In this document: one piece after another, positions 48,179 to 59,400 of the stretch
Numbering within the stretch: the stretch's first letter is position 1
How the letters are laid out: the number at the start of each line of letters is the position of its first letter
Assembly (NCBI RefSeq): GCF_004136015.1
Contig: NZ_CP024866.1
Coordinates: 1,781,373-1,845,372, forward strand
DNA: 64,000 nucleotides
Origin: Pseudomonas sp. ACM7
GTDB lineage: Bacteria > Pseudomonadota > Gammaproteobacteria > Pseudomonadales > Pseudomonadaceae
Direction of reading: 5' to 3'
Notes under the pieces: generated by a model
The model's input: only the letters and a program-made list of their open reading frames with translations
Told to the model about the DNA's origin: nothing
The model's database searches: none
Position numbers and translations under genes: made by a program

Positions 48179-48279
48179 GAAGGCCGCTATCGCGAGCAAG
48201 CTCGCTCCCACAGTGGACCGAGTCGGTGCGGATGACGCGGTCACCTGTGGGAGCGAGCTTGCTCGCGATAGCGGCCTTC
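48179..48279. repeat. REPIN filling the gap between divergent genes
   Basis: Two perfectly inverted 35-base arms (48179-48213 and 48245-48279) around a 31-base loop. Arms contain GCGAGCAAGCTCGCTCCCAC and extend to GAAGGCC ends. It ends 27 bp before the LysR start codon. Confidence 0.9.
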
Positions 48280-48306
48280 CAGACAACACAGATCAAGAGG
48301 TTGCCG

Positions 48307-49191
48307 ATGCACTTCGACCTGACCGACCTGCGCCTCTACCTGAATATCCTCGACAGCGGCAACATCACCGCCGGCGCGGCTCGCAGTCATCTGTCCCTGG
48401 CGGCGGCGAGTGCACGCATCCGCGCCATGGAGGCTTCGTTGGGGATCGAATTCCTGGAGCGAGGTCGCCGCGGTGTCAGCCCGACCCCGGCCGGCAAAGC
48501 TCTGGCGCAACACGCCCGCGTCCTGCTGCAACAGGCCGAACGCATGCAACAGGACCTGGCCGAATACGCCAAGGGCGTCAAAGGCCAGGTCCGACTGTTA
48601 TGCAATACCACGGCGATCACCGAGTACCTGCCTGAGTTGCTTGCAGACTTCCTGCGCAGCCACCCCAACCTCGACATCGATCTACAAGAACTGCCCAGTG
48701 CACGCATCACCCACGCCTTGCGCCAAGGTGCGGCAGACCTGGGCATCGTCTCTGACGTCGTCGACACCGATGACCTGCAGACCCGCCCGTTTCGCGACGA
48801 TCCGCTGGTGCTGATAATGCCCGGCGATCACCCCTTGGCACACGCAGGTGTCGTGAGCTTCAACGATACCTTGCACCACGACTATGTCGGTCTGAACGCC
48901 AACAGCGCGTTGGCGGTGTACCTGGAAGAACAGGCGCTGCACACCGGATCACGCCTGCAAATCCGCATCCGTGCCGACGGTTTCGAGGGTGTGATGCGCA
49001 TGGTCGCTCGGGGGGCCGGGCTGGCGATCGTGCCCCTCGCGGCGGTTGAGCGCTGGCGTGGAGAACAATCCTTCAAGAGCCTCGCCCTGCGAGAACCTTG
49101 GGCCATGCGCAAACTGTTGCTCTGTGCGCGGGATTTCTCCGCATTGCCCGGTTACGCCAAGGCCTTGCTACACGCCTTGACTCTCCCCTGA
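48307..49191 (+). CDS. LysR-family regulator
   Basis: A 294-aa LysR protein (HTH GNITAGAARSHLSLAAASARI, about 19-39), substrate-binding domain from about 95. Divergent from the TauE-like permease, which it probably controls. The REPIN lies in the shared control region. Confidence 0.92.
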   Translation: MHFDLTDLRLYLNILDSGNITAGAARSHLSLAAASARIRAMEASLGIEFLERGRRGVSPTPAGKALAQHARVLLQQAERMQQDLAEYAKGVKGQVRLLCNTTAITEYLPELLADFLRSHPNLDIDLQELPSARITHALRQGAADLGIVSDVVDTDDLQTRPFRDDPLVLIMPGDHPLAHAGVVSFNDTLHHDYVGLNANSALAVYLEEQALHTGSRLQIRIRADGFEGVMRMVARGAGLAIVPLAAVERWRGEQSFKSLALREPWAMRKLLLCARDFSALPGYAKALLHALTLP

Positions 49192-49236
49192 GGGGCAGAC
49201 TTTACCCTTGAGCTTTCATCTTCAAGGACAGAGACG

Positions 49237-49812
49237 ATGGGCAAACGAATTCTGGTGATTCTGGGTCATCCGGCGAGCAACAGTTTCTGCGGCGCACTCG
49301 CCGAGCGTTACGCACAGTCGGCGGTGCGTGCCGGGCATGAGGTGCGCCAGTTGTTTCTGGGCGCAATGGACTTTGACCCGGTGCTGCGTGAAGGTTATCA
49401 ACAGGTCCAACCACTGGAAGCCGACTTGCGCCGCGCCCAGGCGGACATTGTGTGGGCCGAGCACCTGACGCTGGTTTATCCGATCTGGTGGGGTGGAATT
49501 CCGGCATTGCTAAAGGGCTTTTTCGATCGGGTGTTCCTGCCGGGTTTCGCGTTCAAATACCGCGAAGGCAAAGCCTTTCCCGAGAAACTCCTGCACGGTC
49601 GCAGCGCCCATTTGCTGGTGACCATGGACACGCCCCCCTGGTATTACCGCTGGATCTATCGCATGCCTGGACTGCATCAGATCCGCAAAACCACCTTGGC
49701 TTTTTGCGGTATCGAACCTCAACGAACGCTCACGTTTGGCCCGATTCTCGGCTCCAGCGCTGATCAGCGTGAAACCTGGTTGCTGCAGGCCCAGGCTATC
49801 GCCAGCCGCTGA
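49237..49812 (+). CDS. NAD(P)H dehydrogenase, flavodoxin-like (KefF/MdaB type)
   Basis: A 191-aa FMN-binding oxidoreductase of the quinone reductase/KefF type: ILGHPASNSF phosphate loop at the N-terminus, YPIWWGGIPALLKGFFDRVF (shown at 20 residues) for the flavin/substrate site. Reduces quinones or small electrophiles. The MerR gene 46 bp downstream may be its regulator. Confidence 0.88.
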   Translation: MGKRILVILGHPASNSFCGALAERYAQSAVRAGHEVRQLFLGAMDFDPVLREGYQQVQPLEADLRRAQADIVWAEHLTLVYPIWWGGIPALLKGFFDRVFLPGFAFKYREGKAFPEKLLHGRSAHLLVTMDTPPWYYRWIYRMPGLHQIRKTTLAFCGIEPQRTLTFGPILGSSADQRETWLLQAQAIASR

Positions 49813-49858
49813 GACTGCCGATAATGCACCGGGCTACCACGGCGAAAAGGGACTTTCC

Positions 49859-50230
49859 ATGTACATCGGCCAAGCCGCGCAACGCTCCGGAACCACGATC
49901 AAGAGCATCCGCCATTACGAGTCGATCGGCCTGCTGCCTGCCGCTCAGCGGTTGGGAAAATACCGCGTCTACGACCAGCAAAGCGTTGACCTGCTGATCT
50001 TCATCAAGTGCGCGCAGCAGCTGGGTTTCAGGCTCAAGGAATTGCAGTCGATCTTCGCCGGACATCAAGGGCCGCAAATGCCGTGGGAACTGGCCCATCA
50101 GGTCATCGCCGCCAAGAAGCTGGAAATCAGCGAACGGATCGCTGCGCTGTCGCAGCAGCATTCGCAATTGGTCGAGTTCGAAGCCAGCCTCGAACGGAGC
50201 CGGTTCGATTGCCCGCTGAACAGTCTTTGA
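49859..50230 (+). CDS. MerR-family regulator
   Basis: A 123-aa MerR protein. HTH at residues 2-35 (IGQAAQRSGTTIKSIRHYE, GLLPAAQR) followed by the dimer helix with few cysteines (none in a metal-binding spot), so it senses a small molecule rather than a metal. Follows the flavodoxin-like reductase and may control it. Confidence 0.9.
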   Translation: MYIGQAAQRSGTTIKSIRHYESIGLLPAAQRLGKYRVYDQQSVDLLIFIKCAQQLGFRLKELQSIFAGHQGPQMPWELAHQVIAAKKLEISERIAALSQQHSQLVEFEASLERSRFDCPLNSL

Positions 50231-50339
50231 GGGCAATGCGCGTTTCTGGACAGCTCAATGTCGAGCACAGACAACTGACCGGTGGACGGGCGCTATAGGG
50301 TGCGACTTCAGTTCTCTAGTTCACTGCCCCGGAGTCCAT

Positions 50340-50684
50340 ATGACCGCACCTATTACCGTTCTTCGCGATACCCACCCACTGCCGGTACTCGACGCCTGCA
50401 AATGGGAAAAACTCGAAGGCGACCCGCACACCGTCAACCTCAACGCCTACACAAGCGAAGACGGCAGCAAAATCATGGGCACCTGGATCTGCACGCCGGG
50501 CAAATGGTATGTGGAATACGTGAAGTGGGAATACTGCGATTTCCGCGAGGGGTACTGCATCATCACCCCAGAGGGAAAGGAGCCGATCCATCTGCGCGCC
50601 GGTGACATTTTTGTCATTGAGCCGGGCATGAAAGGCACGTGGGAAGTGGTTGAAACCGTGCGTAAGTATTTCGTGTTTGCCTGA
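50340..50684 (+). CDS. cupin-fold protein (DUF861 type)
   Basis: A 114-aa single-domain cupin: EYCDFREGYCIITPEG, then HLRAGDIFVIEPGMKGTWEVVE (split in two motifs), typical of the small DUF861 group such as (S)-ureidoglycine aminohydrolase-like proteins. Metal-binding His residues are mostly replaced, so an enzyme role is unsure. Monocistronic. Confidence 0.85.
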   Translation: MTAPITVLRDTHPLPVLDACKWEKLEGDPHTVNLNAYTSEDGSKIMGTWICTPGKWYVEYVKWEYCDFREGYCIITPEGKEPIHLRAGDIFVIEPGMKGTWEVVETVRKYFVFA

Positions 50685-50694
50685 TGCAAAAAAA

Positions 50695-50723
50695 CCGGGA
50701 GATCACCCGACGTGATTTCCCGG
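50695..50723. terminator. hairpin terminator after the cupin gene
   Basis: CCGGGAGATCAC (50695-50706), five-base loop, GTGATTTCCCGG (50712-50723), with an A-run before and TAAAT after. Confidence 0.7.
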
Positions 50724-50750
50724 TAAATGTCGATAGGAACATGCCGTACT

Positions 50751-50840
50751 TGTGGGAGCGAGCTTGCTCGCGATGGCGGTGGAACATCCACAACCAGTGT
50801 TGACTGTGCCGCCCCCATCGCGAGCAAGCTCGCTCCCACA
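50751..50840. repeat. REPIN (two inverted REP units)
   Basis: REP units 50751-50774 and 50817-50840 in inverted order, between cupin and mmsB 3' ends. Confidence 0.9.
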
Positions 50841-50844
50841 GGTT

Positions 50845-51732
50845 TTATTGCGGTTTGCGATAGCTGTTGATGATTGCCGAGAAGTCTTTGCCACCATCCC
50901 CACGCTGGCTCATCGCCTGATACAACTGCTGGGCCACCGCGCCGAGCACCACCGGTTGGTGCGCCTGACGTGCCGCCTCAGTGGCCAGTCCCAGATCCTT
51001 GAGCATCAGTTCGGCACCGAAACCGCCAGTGTAGCCACGCGAGGCCGGCGACGTTTCGACGATACCCGGCCACGGGTTGTACATTTCCGAACTCCAGCAA
51101 CGGCCGGTGGAACTGTTGATGATTCCGGCCAACACTGTTGTGTCGATCCCGAGCGCATCACCCAGTGCCATGGCTTCGCTGACACCGACCATGGAGATCG
51201 CCAGCAGCAGGTTGTTGCAGATCTTGGCAATTTGCCCGGTGCCGACTTCGCCGCAATGGACGATGTTGCGGCCCATCTGCGCCAACACTGGTTGCAGGGT
51301 GGCGAACAGCTCAGGGGTAGCGCCCACCATAAACGTCAGGGTCCCGGCTGCCGCACCGCCAGTACCGCCCGACACAGGCGCATCCGCCATGGCCACGCCT
51401 TGCTTGGCCGCCGCAGCGGCGACATCACGCGCCGTCTGCGGATCGATGGTGCTGCAATCGACTGCCGGCACGCCCTTGGCGATACCCGCCAGCACGCCGT
51501 CTTCACCCAGCCACACGCTGCGCACATGCACAGCAGCTGGCAGCATGGTGATCACCAGTTCTGCGCCTTGAGCCGCTTCACGTGCCGAAGCGCTGATGCT
51601 GCCGCCCAGTTGTTCCAGCTCGGCCAGAACGGTTTTGTTCAGGTCGACCAGGTTCAGTGCGTGGCCGGCCTTGATCAGGTTACGCGCCATCGGCGCGCCC
51701 ATGTTGCCGAGACCGATAAAAGCGATTTTCAT
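50845..51732 (-). CDS. mmsB: 3-hydroxyisobutyrate dehydrogenase
   Basis: A 295-aa NAD-dependent beta-hydroxyacid dehydrogenase: GLGNMGAPMA at residues 7-16, then DAPVSGGTGGA (substrate loop), GQIAKICNNL with the catalytic Lys. Converts 3-hydroxyisobutyrate to methylmalonate semialdehyde in valine breakdown. It lies 10 bp after mmsA on the same strand, so the two are one operon. Confidence 0.95.
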   Translation of the reverse strand: MKIAFIGLGNMGAPMARNLIKAGHALNLVDLNKTVLAELEQLGGSISASAREAAQGAELVITMLPAAVHVRSVWLGEDGVLAGIAKGVPAVDCSTIDPQTARDVAAAAAKQGVAMADAPVSGGTGGAAAGTLTFMVGATPELFATLQPVLAQMGRNIVHCGEVGTGQIAKICNNLLLAISMVGVSEAMALGDALGIDTTVLAGIINSSTGRCWSSEMYNPWPGIVETSPASRGYTGGFGAELMLKDLGLATEAARQAHQPVVLGAVAQQLYQAMSQRGDGGKDFSAIINSYRKPQ

Positions 51733-51742
51733 GTCCGGCTCC

Positions 51743-53269
51743 TTAACGCAAGTTGATGGTGGTGTTCACACCGTCGTTGACGCTGTTGTCATCGAACCAG
51801 CGACTGGTGACAGTCTTGGTCTGAGTGTAGAACTGCACCACTTGCTTGCCATACGGACCGAGGTCGCCGAGTTTGGACCCGCGCGAACCGGTGAAGCTGA
51901 AAAACGGAACCGGCACCGGAATCGGGATGTTGATGCCGACCTGGCCAACGTCGATTTCCGTCTGGAATTTACGCGCCGCCGCCCCGCTCTGAGTGAACAG
52001 GCCAGTGCCGTTACCGAACGGGTTGGCGTTGACCAGTGCGATGGCCTCATCGAGCGTATCGACTTCAAGCACCACCAGCACCGGACCGAAGATTTCCTGG
52101 GTGTAGATCTGCATCTCGGGGGTTACGCCGGAGAACAGGGTCGGGCCGACAAAGTTGCCCTTCTCGAAGCCTGGAACCGTGATATCGCGACCGTCCAGCT
52201 CCAGCTTGGCGCCTTCCTTGATGCCGCTTTCGATCAGATCCAGAATCCGCGCCTTGGCCTTTTTGGAAATCACCGGACCGACGTCAGTGCCCGGCTCACT
52301 GCCGGCATTCACTTTGAGTTTCTGCGCCAGCGCCTTCAGGTCAGGCAGCCATTGCTTGGCCGCGCCCACCAGCACCACGACGGATGTGGCCATGCAGCGT
52401 TGCCCGGCCGCACCGAAACCGGCACCGACCAGCGCATTGAGCGCTTGTTCGCGGTTCGCGTCCGGCAGCACAACGGCGTGGTTCTTCGCGCCCATCATCG
52501 ATTGCACGCGCTTGCCGTGTTTACCGGCCAGGTCGTAGACGTGAGTGCCGACGGCGGTCGAACCGACGAAGGAAACAGCCTTGATGTCCTTGTGGGTGCA
52601 GAGCGCATCCACCACGTCTTTACCGCCATGAACGACGTTGAGCACGCCCGCCGGAACACCGGCCTCGATCGCCAGTTCCACCAGCAGCATGGTCGACATC
52701 GGGTCCTGTTCGGACGGCTTGAGCACGAAGGTGTTGCCGCAGGCGATGGCCATCGGGAACATCCACAGGGGAATCATGGCCGGGAAGTTGAACGGGGTGA
52801 TGCCGGCGCAAACGCCGATTGGTTGACGCAGGGTGTAGGTATCGACGCCGCCAGCAACGTTCTCGGCGAACTCGCCCATTTGCAGGCTGCCGATGGAGCA
52901 AGCGTGCTCGACCACTTCCAGGCCGCGGAAGATATCGCCTTCAGCGTCGGCGATGGTTTTGCCTTGTTCGTTGCTGAGCACCACGGCGATGCGCTTGGAG
53001 TGTTCGCGAATCAACGCCTGGAGCTTGAGCATGATGCGCATCCGCGCGCCGATTGGCGTCAGCTTCCAGGTCTGGAAGGCGCGATGGGCGGCGCTGATCG
53101 CGGCGTCGACTTCAGAAGCCGTGGCAAACGGAACCTTGGCCAGCACTTGCTGGGTCGCCGGGTTGACGATGTCGTGCCACTCGGTGGTCTGGGACTCGAC
53201 CCACTCGCCGTCGATCAACAGCTTTACCGTTTGGACAGTGGTTTCGTTTGGCGTGAGCGATGCGTTCAT
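51743..53269 (-). CDS. mmsA: methylmalonate-semialdehyde dehydrogenase (CoA-acylating)
   Basis: A 508-aa aldehyde dehydrogenase of the MmsA type. The catalytic Cys lies in GQRCMATS, with LKPSEQDP and EIFGPVLVV segments in order. It makes propionyl-CoA from methylmalonate semialdehyde in valine and pyrimidine breakdown. First gene of the mmsA-mmsB operon, divergent from the LysR gene at 53433. Confidence 0.95.
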   Translation of the reverse strand: MNASLTPNETTVQTVKLLIDGEWVESQTTEWHDIVNPATQQVLAKVPFATASEVDAAISAAHRAFQTWKLTPIGARMRIMLKLQALIREHSKRIAVVLSNEQGKTIADAEGDIFRGLEVVEHACSIGSLQMGEFAENVAGGVDTYTLRQPIGVCAGITPFNFPAMIPLWMFPMAIACGNTFVLKPSEQDPMSTMLLVELAIEAGVPAGVLNVVHGGKDVVDALCTHKDIKAVSFVGSTAVGTHVYDLAGKHGKRVQSMMGAKNHAVVLPDANREQALNALVGAGFGAAGQRCMATSVVVLVGAAKQWLPDLKALAQKLKVNAGSEPGTDVGPVISKKAKARILDLIESGIKEGAKLELDGRDITVPGFEKGNFVGPTLFSGVTPEMQIYTQEIFGPVLVVLEVDTLDEAIALVNANPFGNGTGLFTQSGAAARKFQTEIDVGQVGINIPIPVPVPFFSFTGSRGSKLGDLGPYGKQVVQFYTQTKTVTSRWFDDNSVNDGVNTTINLR

Positions 53270-53432
53270 GTTGGGTCTCCGGGACGTTGTTCTTATTTAG
53301 AGAGCTATCTGGGGAGCCAAGGCGAGAAAGTCGCCTTGAGATGAGGCGCGTATTGCGAATTGGTTGTCGGACTGTTTTTGGAGTATAGATGTGCAAACTT
53401 CTAATAAGAACGCACATAAAAGCCGGTCCATC

Positions 53433-54380
53433 ATGCAAAAAAACATCACGTCTCTAGGCTCGTTGAACTGGGACGACCTCAAGTTCTTCCTTGAAGTCGC
53501 CCGCACCCGCAAGGCCAGCACCGCGGCGAAGCGCCTGGCGGTCGACTACACCACTGTGTCGCGGCGCATCAGCTCGCTGGAAGCGGCGTTGGGCACTTTG
53601 CTGTTCGAGAAATCCCGGACCAGCGGTTTTGTCCTGACCGCCGAAGGCCAGCGGTTGCTCGGTTACGCCGAGTCGATTGAAAGCACGCTACACATGGCCT
53701 GCGAGCAGGTTTCGGGGTCCGGGGTCGCGTTATCCGGGCATGTGCGCATGGGCTGTACCGAAGGCTTCGGCAGCTTTTTCATCACCCCGCAGCTGAGCCA
53801 TTTCGTCGACGCCTACCCGGCGATCTCGGTGGACATCCTGCCGCTGCCGCACTTCATCAGCCTGTCCAAACGCGAGGCGGACATCGTCATCGCGTTGGAG
53901 CGCCCGGAGCATGGTCCGTACGTCTGCTGCAAACTCTGCGATTACCGATTACAGCTCTACGCGACCCAGGATTATCTGGATAAGCACCCACCGATCCGAC
54001 GCCCGGCTGACTTGGGTAAACATTCATTCATTAGTTACGTCGACGATCTGGCGTTCAGCTCGGAGCTGTTGTACCTGGCGAATGTGTTGCCCGGCGCCAG
54101 TGCCAACCTGCGCAGCACCAGTGTGATTGCGCAATTCGTGGCCGCACAGCAAGGGCGGTCGCTGGCGATTCTGCCGTGCTTCCTGGCAGCCCAGGATCCG
54201 CGATTGCTGCCGGTGTTGCCGCAAGAGATCAACATCACTCGACAGTTCTGGATGTACTGCCGCGAAGACCTGCGCAAGCTCAAGCGGATCACCCTGTTGT
54301 GGGATTACATCCGCGCGGTTACTGAGCAGAATCAAGGTCTGTTGATGGGTGAAAGTCGCGAGATGCTGTTCGCGGATTAG
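53433..54380 (+). CDS. LysR-family regulator beside mmsAB
   Basis: A 315-aa LysR protein. HTH (ARTRKASTAAKRLAVDYTTVS region) in residues 20-45. It is divergent from mmsA and so the likely regulator of valine breakdown, although the known MmsR of P. aeruginosa is AraC type. ATG 53433 is chosen; the longer in-frame ATG (53364) has no LysR homology. Ends seven bases from the recD stop. Confidence 0.92.
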   Translation: MQKNITSLGSLNWDDLKFFLEVARTRKASTAAKRLAVDYTTVSRRISSLEAALGTLLFEKSRTSGFVLTAEGQRLLGYAESIESTLHMACEQVSGSGVALSGHVRMGCTEGFGSFFITPQLSHFVDAYPAISVDILPLPHFISLSKREADIVIALERPEHGPYVCCKLCDYRLQLYATQDYLDKHPPIRRPADLGKHSFISYVDDLAFSSELLYLANVLPGASANLRSTSVIAQFVAAQQGRSLAILPCFLAAQDPRLLPVLPQEINITRQFWMYCREDLRKLKRITLLWDYIRAVTEQNQGLLMGESREMLFAD

Positions 54381-54387
54381 TCGGTGC

Positions 54388-56478
54388 TCACTCATCCAGT
54401 TCCAGCATCAACCCGCTCAAGCGCTTGACCTTGCGCCGCACCGCCTCTTCGAATACGCCGGAACGAGGCTCGATCAGGGTGAACCAGTTTTTGGCCCGGG
54501 TAATCCCGGTATAGATCAATTCCTTGGTGAGTACAGGGTTCAGGGCATCCGGCAAAATCAACGCCGTATGAGCAAATTCCGAGCCCTGGGATTTGTGCAC
54601 CGTCATCGCGTATACGGTTTCGACATCATTGAGACGGCTTGGCAGAACAAACCGTACGCCGCCCTGACCATCATTACGTGGGAACGCCACACGCAACACC
54701 TGCTTCCCAGCCTCTGGCCCCTCACGTTCCGGCAGTTTGAGGGCAATGCCGATGTCGCCGTTCATCAAACCCAGACCATAGTCGTTGCGGGTCATCAGCA
54801 CTGGTCGACCTTCGTACCACTGCTGGTCGCTGTCGATCAGCCGAGCCTTGAGCAGCGCGGCGGTCACGCGCTGATTCAAACCTTCAACACCCCACGGCCC
54901 TTTGCGTACGGCGCACAACAATTGGAAGGCGTCGAAGGCTTGCAGTACCTGGCGAGCCCAATCGGTCCAGCAGGGATCATCAAGTGTGCTGTCGAGCGGT
55001 GGCCGCAGGCTGCGCAAGAGACTCAGGTAATGGCGATAACCCTGCGGTCCATCGCCATGCCCCTCAAGCAGCAAGCGTTCCAACGCCCGGTCCTGTTCCC
55101 CCTTGAGGGACAGGGAAAACACGTCGTCATGGCTTCGAGCCGCCAACAACTTGCGAGCTTCCTCGGGTTGCTGCTGGTTGACCCAACGAGCCAGTTGGCC
55201 GATGCCGCTGCCCTCGCCGAACCGGCGTGAATGACGCAGCATCACAACTTGCTGAGCCAGGGGATGAGTCCCTTGGGTGTCTTCCTGCAAACCGCTGGCA
55301 TCCAGGCTTTCACCACTGACCGCTTGCAGCCACAGGCGAGTCTGTGGACTGTACCAACCGGCCTCGGCGTCGCGGCACAGGTCGCCCAGCACGGCGCCGG
55401 CTTCCACCGATGCCAGTTGATCCTTGTCACCGAGCAGCACCAGACGGGCATGGGCCGGCAACGCATCGAGCAGGTTGGCCATCATTTCCAGATCGATCAT
55501 CGAGGCTTCGTCCACCACCAACACATCCAGCGGTAAACGATTACCGGCGTGGTGACGGAAGTGTCGAGTACCGGGACGACTGCCGAGCAGACGGTGCACG
55601 GTGGTGACGTCTGACGGGATCTTCACTCGTACGGTTTCATCGACTTCCAGGGTTCTCACCTGCTGACTGATGGACTCCGTCAGTCGGGCTGCAGCCTTGC
55701 CGGTGGGTGCCGCGAGACGAATACGCAACGGCTTGCCCGCCTCCACTGCCGGCGCCTGGAGCAACGCCAGCAAACGCACGACCGTCGTCGTCTTGCCGGT
55801 CCCCGGGCCACCGGTAACGATGCTGAATGCGCTGCGGGTTGCGAGGGCACAGGCGAGTTTCTGCCAGTCAATCACTTCGCCGGGCTTGGCTGGGCCGAAC
55901 AAGCTGGTGAGGCGTTGGGACAAATCATCCGGTGTGGTTTCGTGTTCCACCAGGCGTTGACGCAGCGAGTTGTCGATACGCCGTTCGTAAGCCCAGTAAC
56001 GACGCAAGTACAGGCGTTTGCCCGACAACACCAATGGTCGATGCTGCGCCGCCTCGCGACCGTCGACCGCCAATGCGACCAGAGTGCTGGAGGCCAGGAC
56101 CTTGCACCAATGGGCACCGTCCAGCGCCTCAAGCAATTGCGACGGCAACAACATCGCGCCACTTTGCAGATCACCTTCCGGTGGCAGCGACAGGGCGAAG
56201 TCCGGTTCCTTAAGCGTCTCGAACACATCCAGGCACACATGACCGTGGCCCAGTTGATGGCTGGCCAACGCGGCAGCCAGCAGCACCAGTGGATCATCGC
56301 CGGGAGCGAGCTCATGAAGAAAGGCGACGAAGGCCTTGTCCAGCGCTCGCAGCCAGCCGCGCTCAACCCAGCGCGTCAGCAACAGCAGCAAGTCATCGGC
56401 GCGACTCAACGGCGCCAGATCCGCCAGGCTTTCGGCTGTCAACGAAGTGGGCAGCAAATCAGCGAAGGTGCGACTCAT
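54388..56478 (-). CDS. recD: exodeoxyribonuclease V alpha subunit
   Basis: A 696-aa SF1 helicase (5'-3' motor). Walker A GGPGTGKTTT, then DEASMIDL, LLGDKDQLASVE and MTVHKSQGSEF, GITRAK in order. RecBCD repairs double-strand breaks and degrades phage DNA. It overlaps the end of recB by four bases (ATGA at 56475-56478) in recC-recB-recD order. Confidence 0.96.
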   Translation of the reverse strand: MSRTFADLLPTSLTAESLADLAPLSRADDLLLLLTRWVERGWLRALDKAFVAFLHELAPGDDPLVLLAAALASHQLGHGHVCLDVFETLKEPDFALSLPPEGDLQSGAMLLPSQLLEALDGAHWCKVLASSTLVALAVDGREAAQHRPLVLSGKRLYLRRYWAYERRIDNSLRQRLVEHETTPDDLSQRLTSLFGPAKPGEVIDWQKLACALATRSAFSIVTGGPGTGKTTTVVRLLALLQAPAVEAGKPLRIRLAAPTGKAAARLTESISQQVRTLEVDETVRVKIPSDVTTVHRLLGSRPGTRHFRHHAGNRLPLDVLVVDEASMIDLEMMANLLDALPAHARLVLLGDKDQLASVEAGAVLGDLCRDAEAGWYSPQTRLWLQAVSGESLDASGLQEDTQGTHPLAQQVVMLRHSRRFGEGSGIGQLARWVNQQQPEEARKLLAARSHDDVFSLSLKGEQDRALERLLLEGHGDGPQGYRHYLSLLRSLRPPLDSTLDDPCWTDWARQVLQAFDAFQLLCAVRKGPWGVEGLNQRVTAALLKARLIDSDQQWYEGRPVLMTRNDYGLGLMNGDIGIALKLPEREGPEAGKQVLRVAFPRNDGQGGVRFVLPSRLNDVETVYAMTVHKSQGSEFAHTALILPDALNPVLTKELIYTGITRAKNWFTLIEPRSGVFEEAVRRKVKRLSGLMLELDE

Positions 56479-59400
56479 AGCAAAACTCCCTGTTCCCAGG
56501 CGGGTTCGGCCTTGGGTTCTGGCTTGCCCTGGAACAGTCGGTCCAGACGCTCGATCAACGCTCTTGGAGGACGGGCGAAATACACGCCCTGGCTGGACGC
56601 GCGCGTACCGCGCAGGAACAGGTACAGCGCACCACCGACATGCCGGTCGTAATCGTAATCGGCAAGTCGCGCCTTGAGCTGGCGATGCAGGGCCAACAGG
56701 TACAGCACGTATTGCAGGTCGTAACGGTTGTCGAGAATCGACTGCTCCATGGCCTCCTCGGTATAGGCCGCGTCATCGACGCCCAGCCAGTTGGATTTGT
56801 AGTCGGCGACGTAGTAGCGGCCGTCGTGCTCGAATGTCAGGTCGATGAAGCCCTTGAACATGCCATTGAGCAACACCGGCTCGGCAGCCACCCGGGCCAC
56901 GCCGTTGTGGGTGTATTGGCGCACCAGTTCATCGAGCTTGAGCACATCGACCTTATGACTGGCGAACCAGAACTCCATCTCGACGCGATATTGGGTGAGC
57001 TGCTCGAATACCACGGGGGCCTGCCCGCCGCCGATATGCAGCGGGGACGTAAGCAGATGCTGCAGCCAGTCGCTCAGGGCAGTTATCCAGCCCTCCCAGC
57101 CACGTCGATTGCAACGACGGGCAATGGCGTCTTCCACCGCTTGCGGCGTGGCGGCAAAACCTTCGTCACCGGCCCATTCGAGCAAACCATGGAGAAAGGT
57201 GCCGGGGTTCGGGCCACGAGGGAATCTATGGATATCAGCACCACCGGCCACCACTTCTCGTGGTGCTTGCGGATCGAGGCGTTCGTCGTCGAAGAGCTTT
57301 TGCGCCTGCGGGCTCTCCGGCGCTTCATCAGTGCCCACGCTCATGCTGTCGCCAATGCGCAGGGCACTGTAGGAAGCAATCCACCAGTTTTCGCTGGCCT
57401 TGCGTTTGGGTATCAGCGGAGCAAGCAACGTCGCATCGTTGTGCGGCGGATGGTAGTGCTCGGCGGTCGCTTCAGGCATTTCACCGTAGTTCAGCGCTGC
57501 ACAATCCTGCTGCAGGTCTTCCAGCCAACGCTTCAAACCTGCCGACTCGGCCAATGGTGCTCCGCCGCCCAGCAGATAACCCAATGCTGACAGGTGCAGC
57601 ACCGAGCTGTTGTTATTGCCACGTTTGAGATCAGTCACTCCGAGCCAGCAGGCGTGTTGTGCCCGGGTCAGGGCCACGTAAAGCAAGCGCAGATCCTCGG
57701 CAAGACGCTCATCATCCGCCTGAACAATCAACTCGGCTGTCGGCCTCAAGGTCACTTGAGTCTTGCCCGTGGCGTCGTGGTAATGCAGCGGCAGACGACT
57801 GCCATCCACCGGCTTCGCCGAGCAAATGAACGGCAGGAACACCAAGGGATACTCAAGCCCCTTGGACTTGTGAATGGTCACGACTTTGACCAGTTGCTCG
57901 TCGCTCTCCAGACGCAGAATCTGCTCTTCGCCGGCCTGACCGGACAACGCCAGATGCTCGGACAAATGACGGATCAGCGCTTGCTCACCATCGAGTTCGG
58001 CGGCCGCCTGTTGCAGCAACTCGGACAGGTGCAGCAAATTGGTCAACACCCGCTCGCCGTCACTGCGCGCGATCAATGTCTGAGGCAGCTGGAAGTCATG
58101 CAGCAATCGCCGCAGCATTGGCAACACGCCCTGCTTGCGCCAGAGCTCGCGATAATGGCGGAACTGCATGACCCGCGCTTCCCAGGCCAGTTCGTCCTGA
58201 TTGAGCCGTTCCAGTTCGGCCAGTGACAGGTTCAGCGTGATGCAGGCCAACGCGGCTCGCAGCGGGCGCTCGACATCCGGCTCGGCGCAGGCCTTGAGCC
58301 AGGTCAGCAGGTCGTGGGCCTCCTGGGCGGCAAACACCGAGTCCTTGTCCGATAGATAGACGCTGCGAACGCCACGTGCGGAGAGTTCGCCGCGCACAGC
58401 CTGGGCCTCTTTACCGTCGCGGACCAGGATCGCGATATCCGCTGGCAGCAGCCCTCTGAAGTCCTTGCCGTCCTGTATGAAACCCGCGCGACCTTGTTGC
58501 CCGCCGTTGAGCAAAGCGGTGATTTCACTGGCGCAGGCGGCGGCGAGTTGTTGTCGGTACACCGCGCCGGACAGCGGCTGATCGGCGGACAGGTGCCAGA
58601 TGTTCAGGGCGGGCACGACCTGGCCATCAATGTGCAGAACTTCTTTGCGCCCTTGGGATTCGACGGGCAGGAACGGTACCGGGTTCTCTCCGTTCTTTTC
58701 ACGAAACAGGAACGCGCCTCGCCCGGACTCGCGAGACTCTGCACGCTCGAACACATGGTTGACCGCACTGACCATGCCATGGCTGGAACGGAAATTCGTA
58801 CCCAGGGTATGCAGTCGGCCAGCGGTGGCCTGGCGGGCGCGCAAGTAGGTGTAGATGTCGGCACCGCGGAACGCGTAGATCGCTTGCTTGGGGTCGCCGA
58901 TCAGAAACAGACCGCATTCGGGATTGTTGTCTTCGATGCGATAGATGCTCTCGAAGATCCGGTACTGCACCGGGTCGGTGTCCTGGAACTCGTCGATCAA
59001 CGCCACCGGAAACTGCTCGCGAATCAGGGTCGCCAGCCGCTCACCGCCATCGGACTGCAACGCGGCATCGAGGCGCAGCAGCATGTCATCGAAGCCCATC
59101 TCCGCACGACGACGCTTTTCTTCCTCGAACCGTGTACCGACCCACTGGGCGGCGTGTTGCAGCACGGCGGCATCAGGAGTCGGCAATCCATCGAGACTGG
59201 CCTTGAGGCCGGGCATGGCGTCCAGCCCGGGATGACTGGGTACTTCGCCCTTCCAGGCTTCAGCCATGCCATCGGGTGTCAGGCGCGTGAATCCGGTGCC
59301 GATATCCAGTTGCTCAAGGGATTCGTCTTCAGCCCAGCCCCTGATCTTTTCGAACCAGGGTTCGAAATAGCGCGCCTGCATCTTGCGACCGTCGACGCTC

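Noticed and set aside
51596..53344. Long plus-strand open frame (about 580 codons) opposite mmsA/mmsB
   Set aside because: It mirrors the coding strand of two well-conserved dehydrogenases and has no family motif; it results from GC-rich codon bias.
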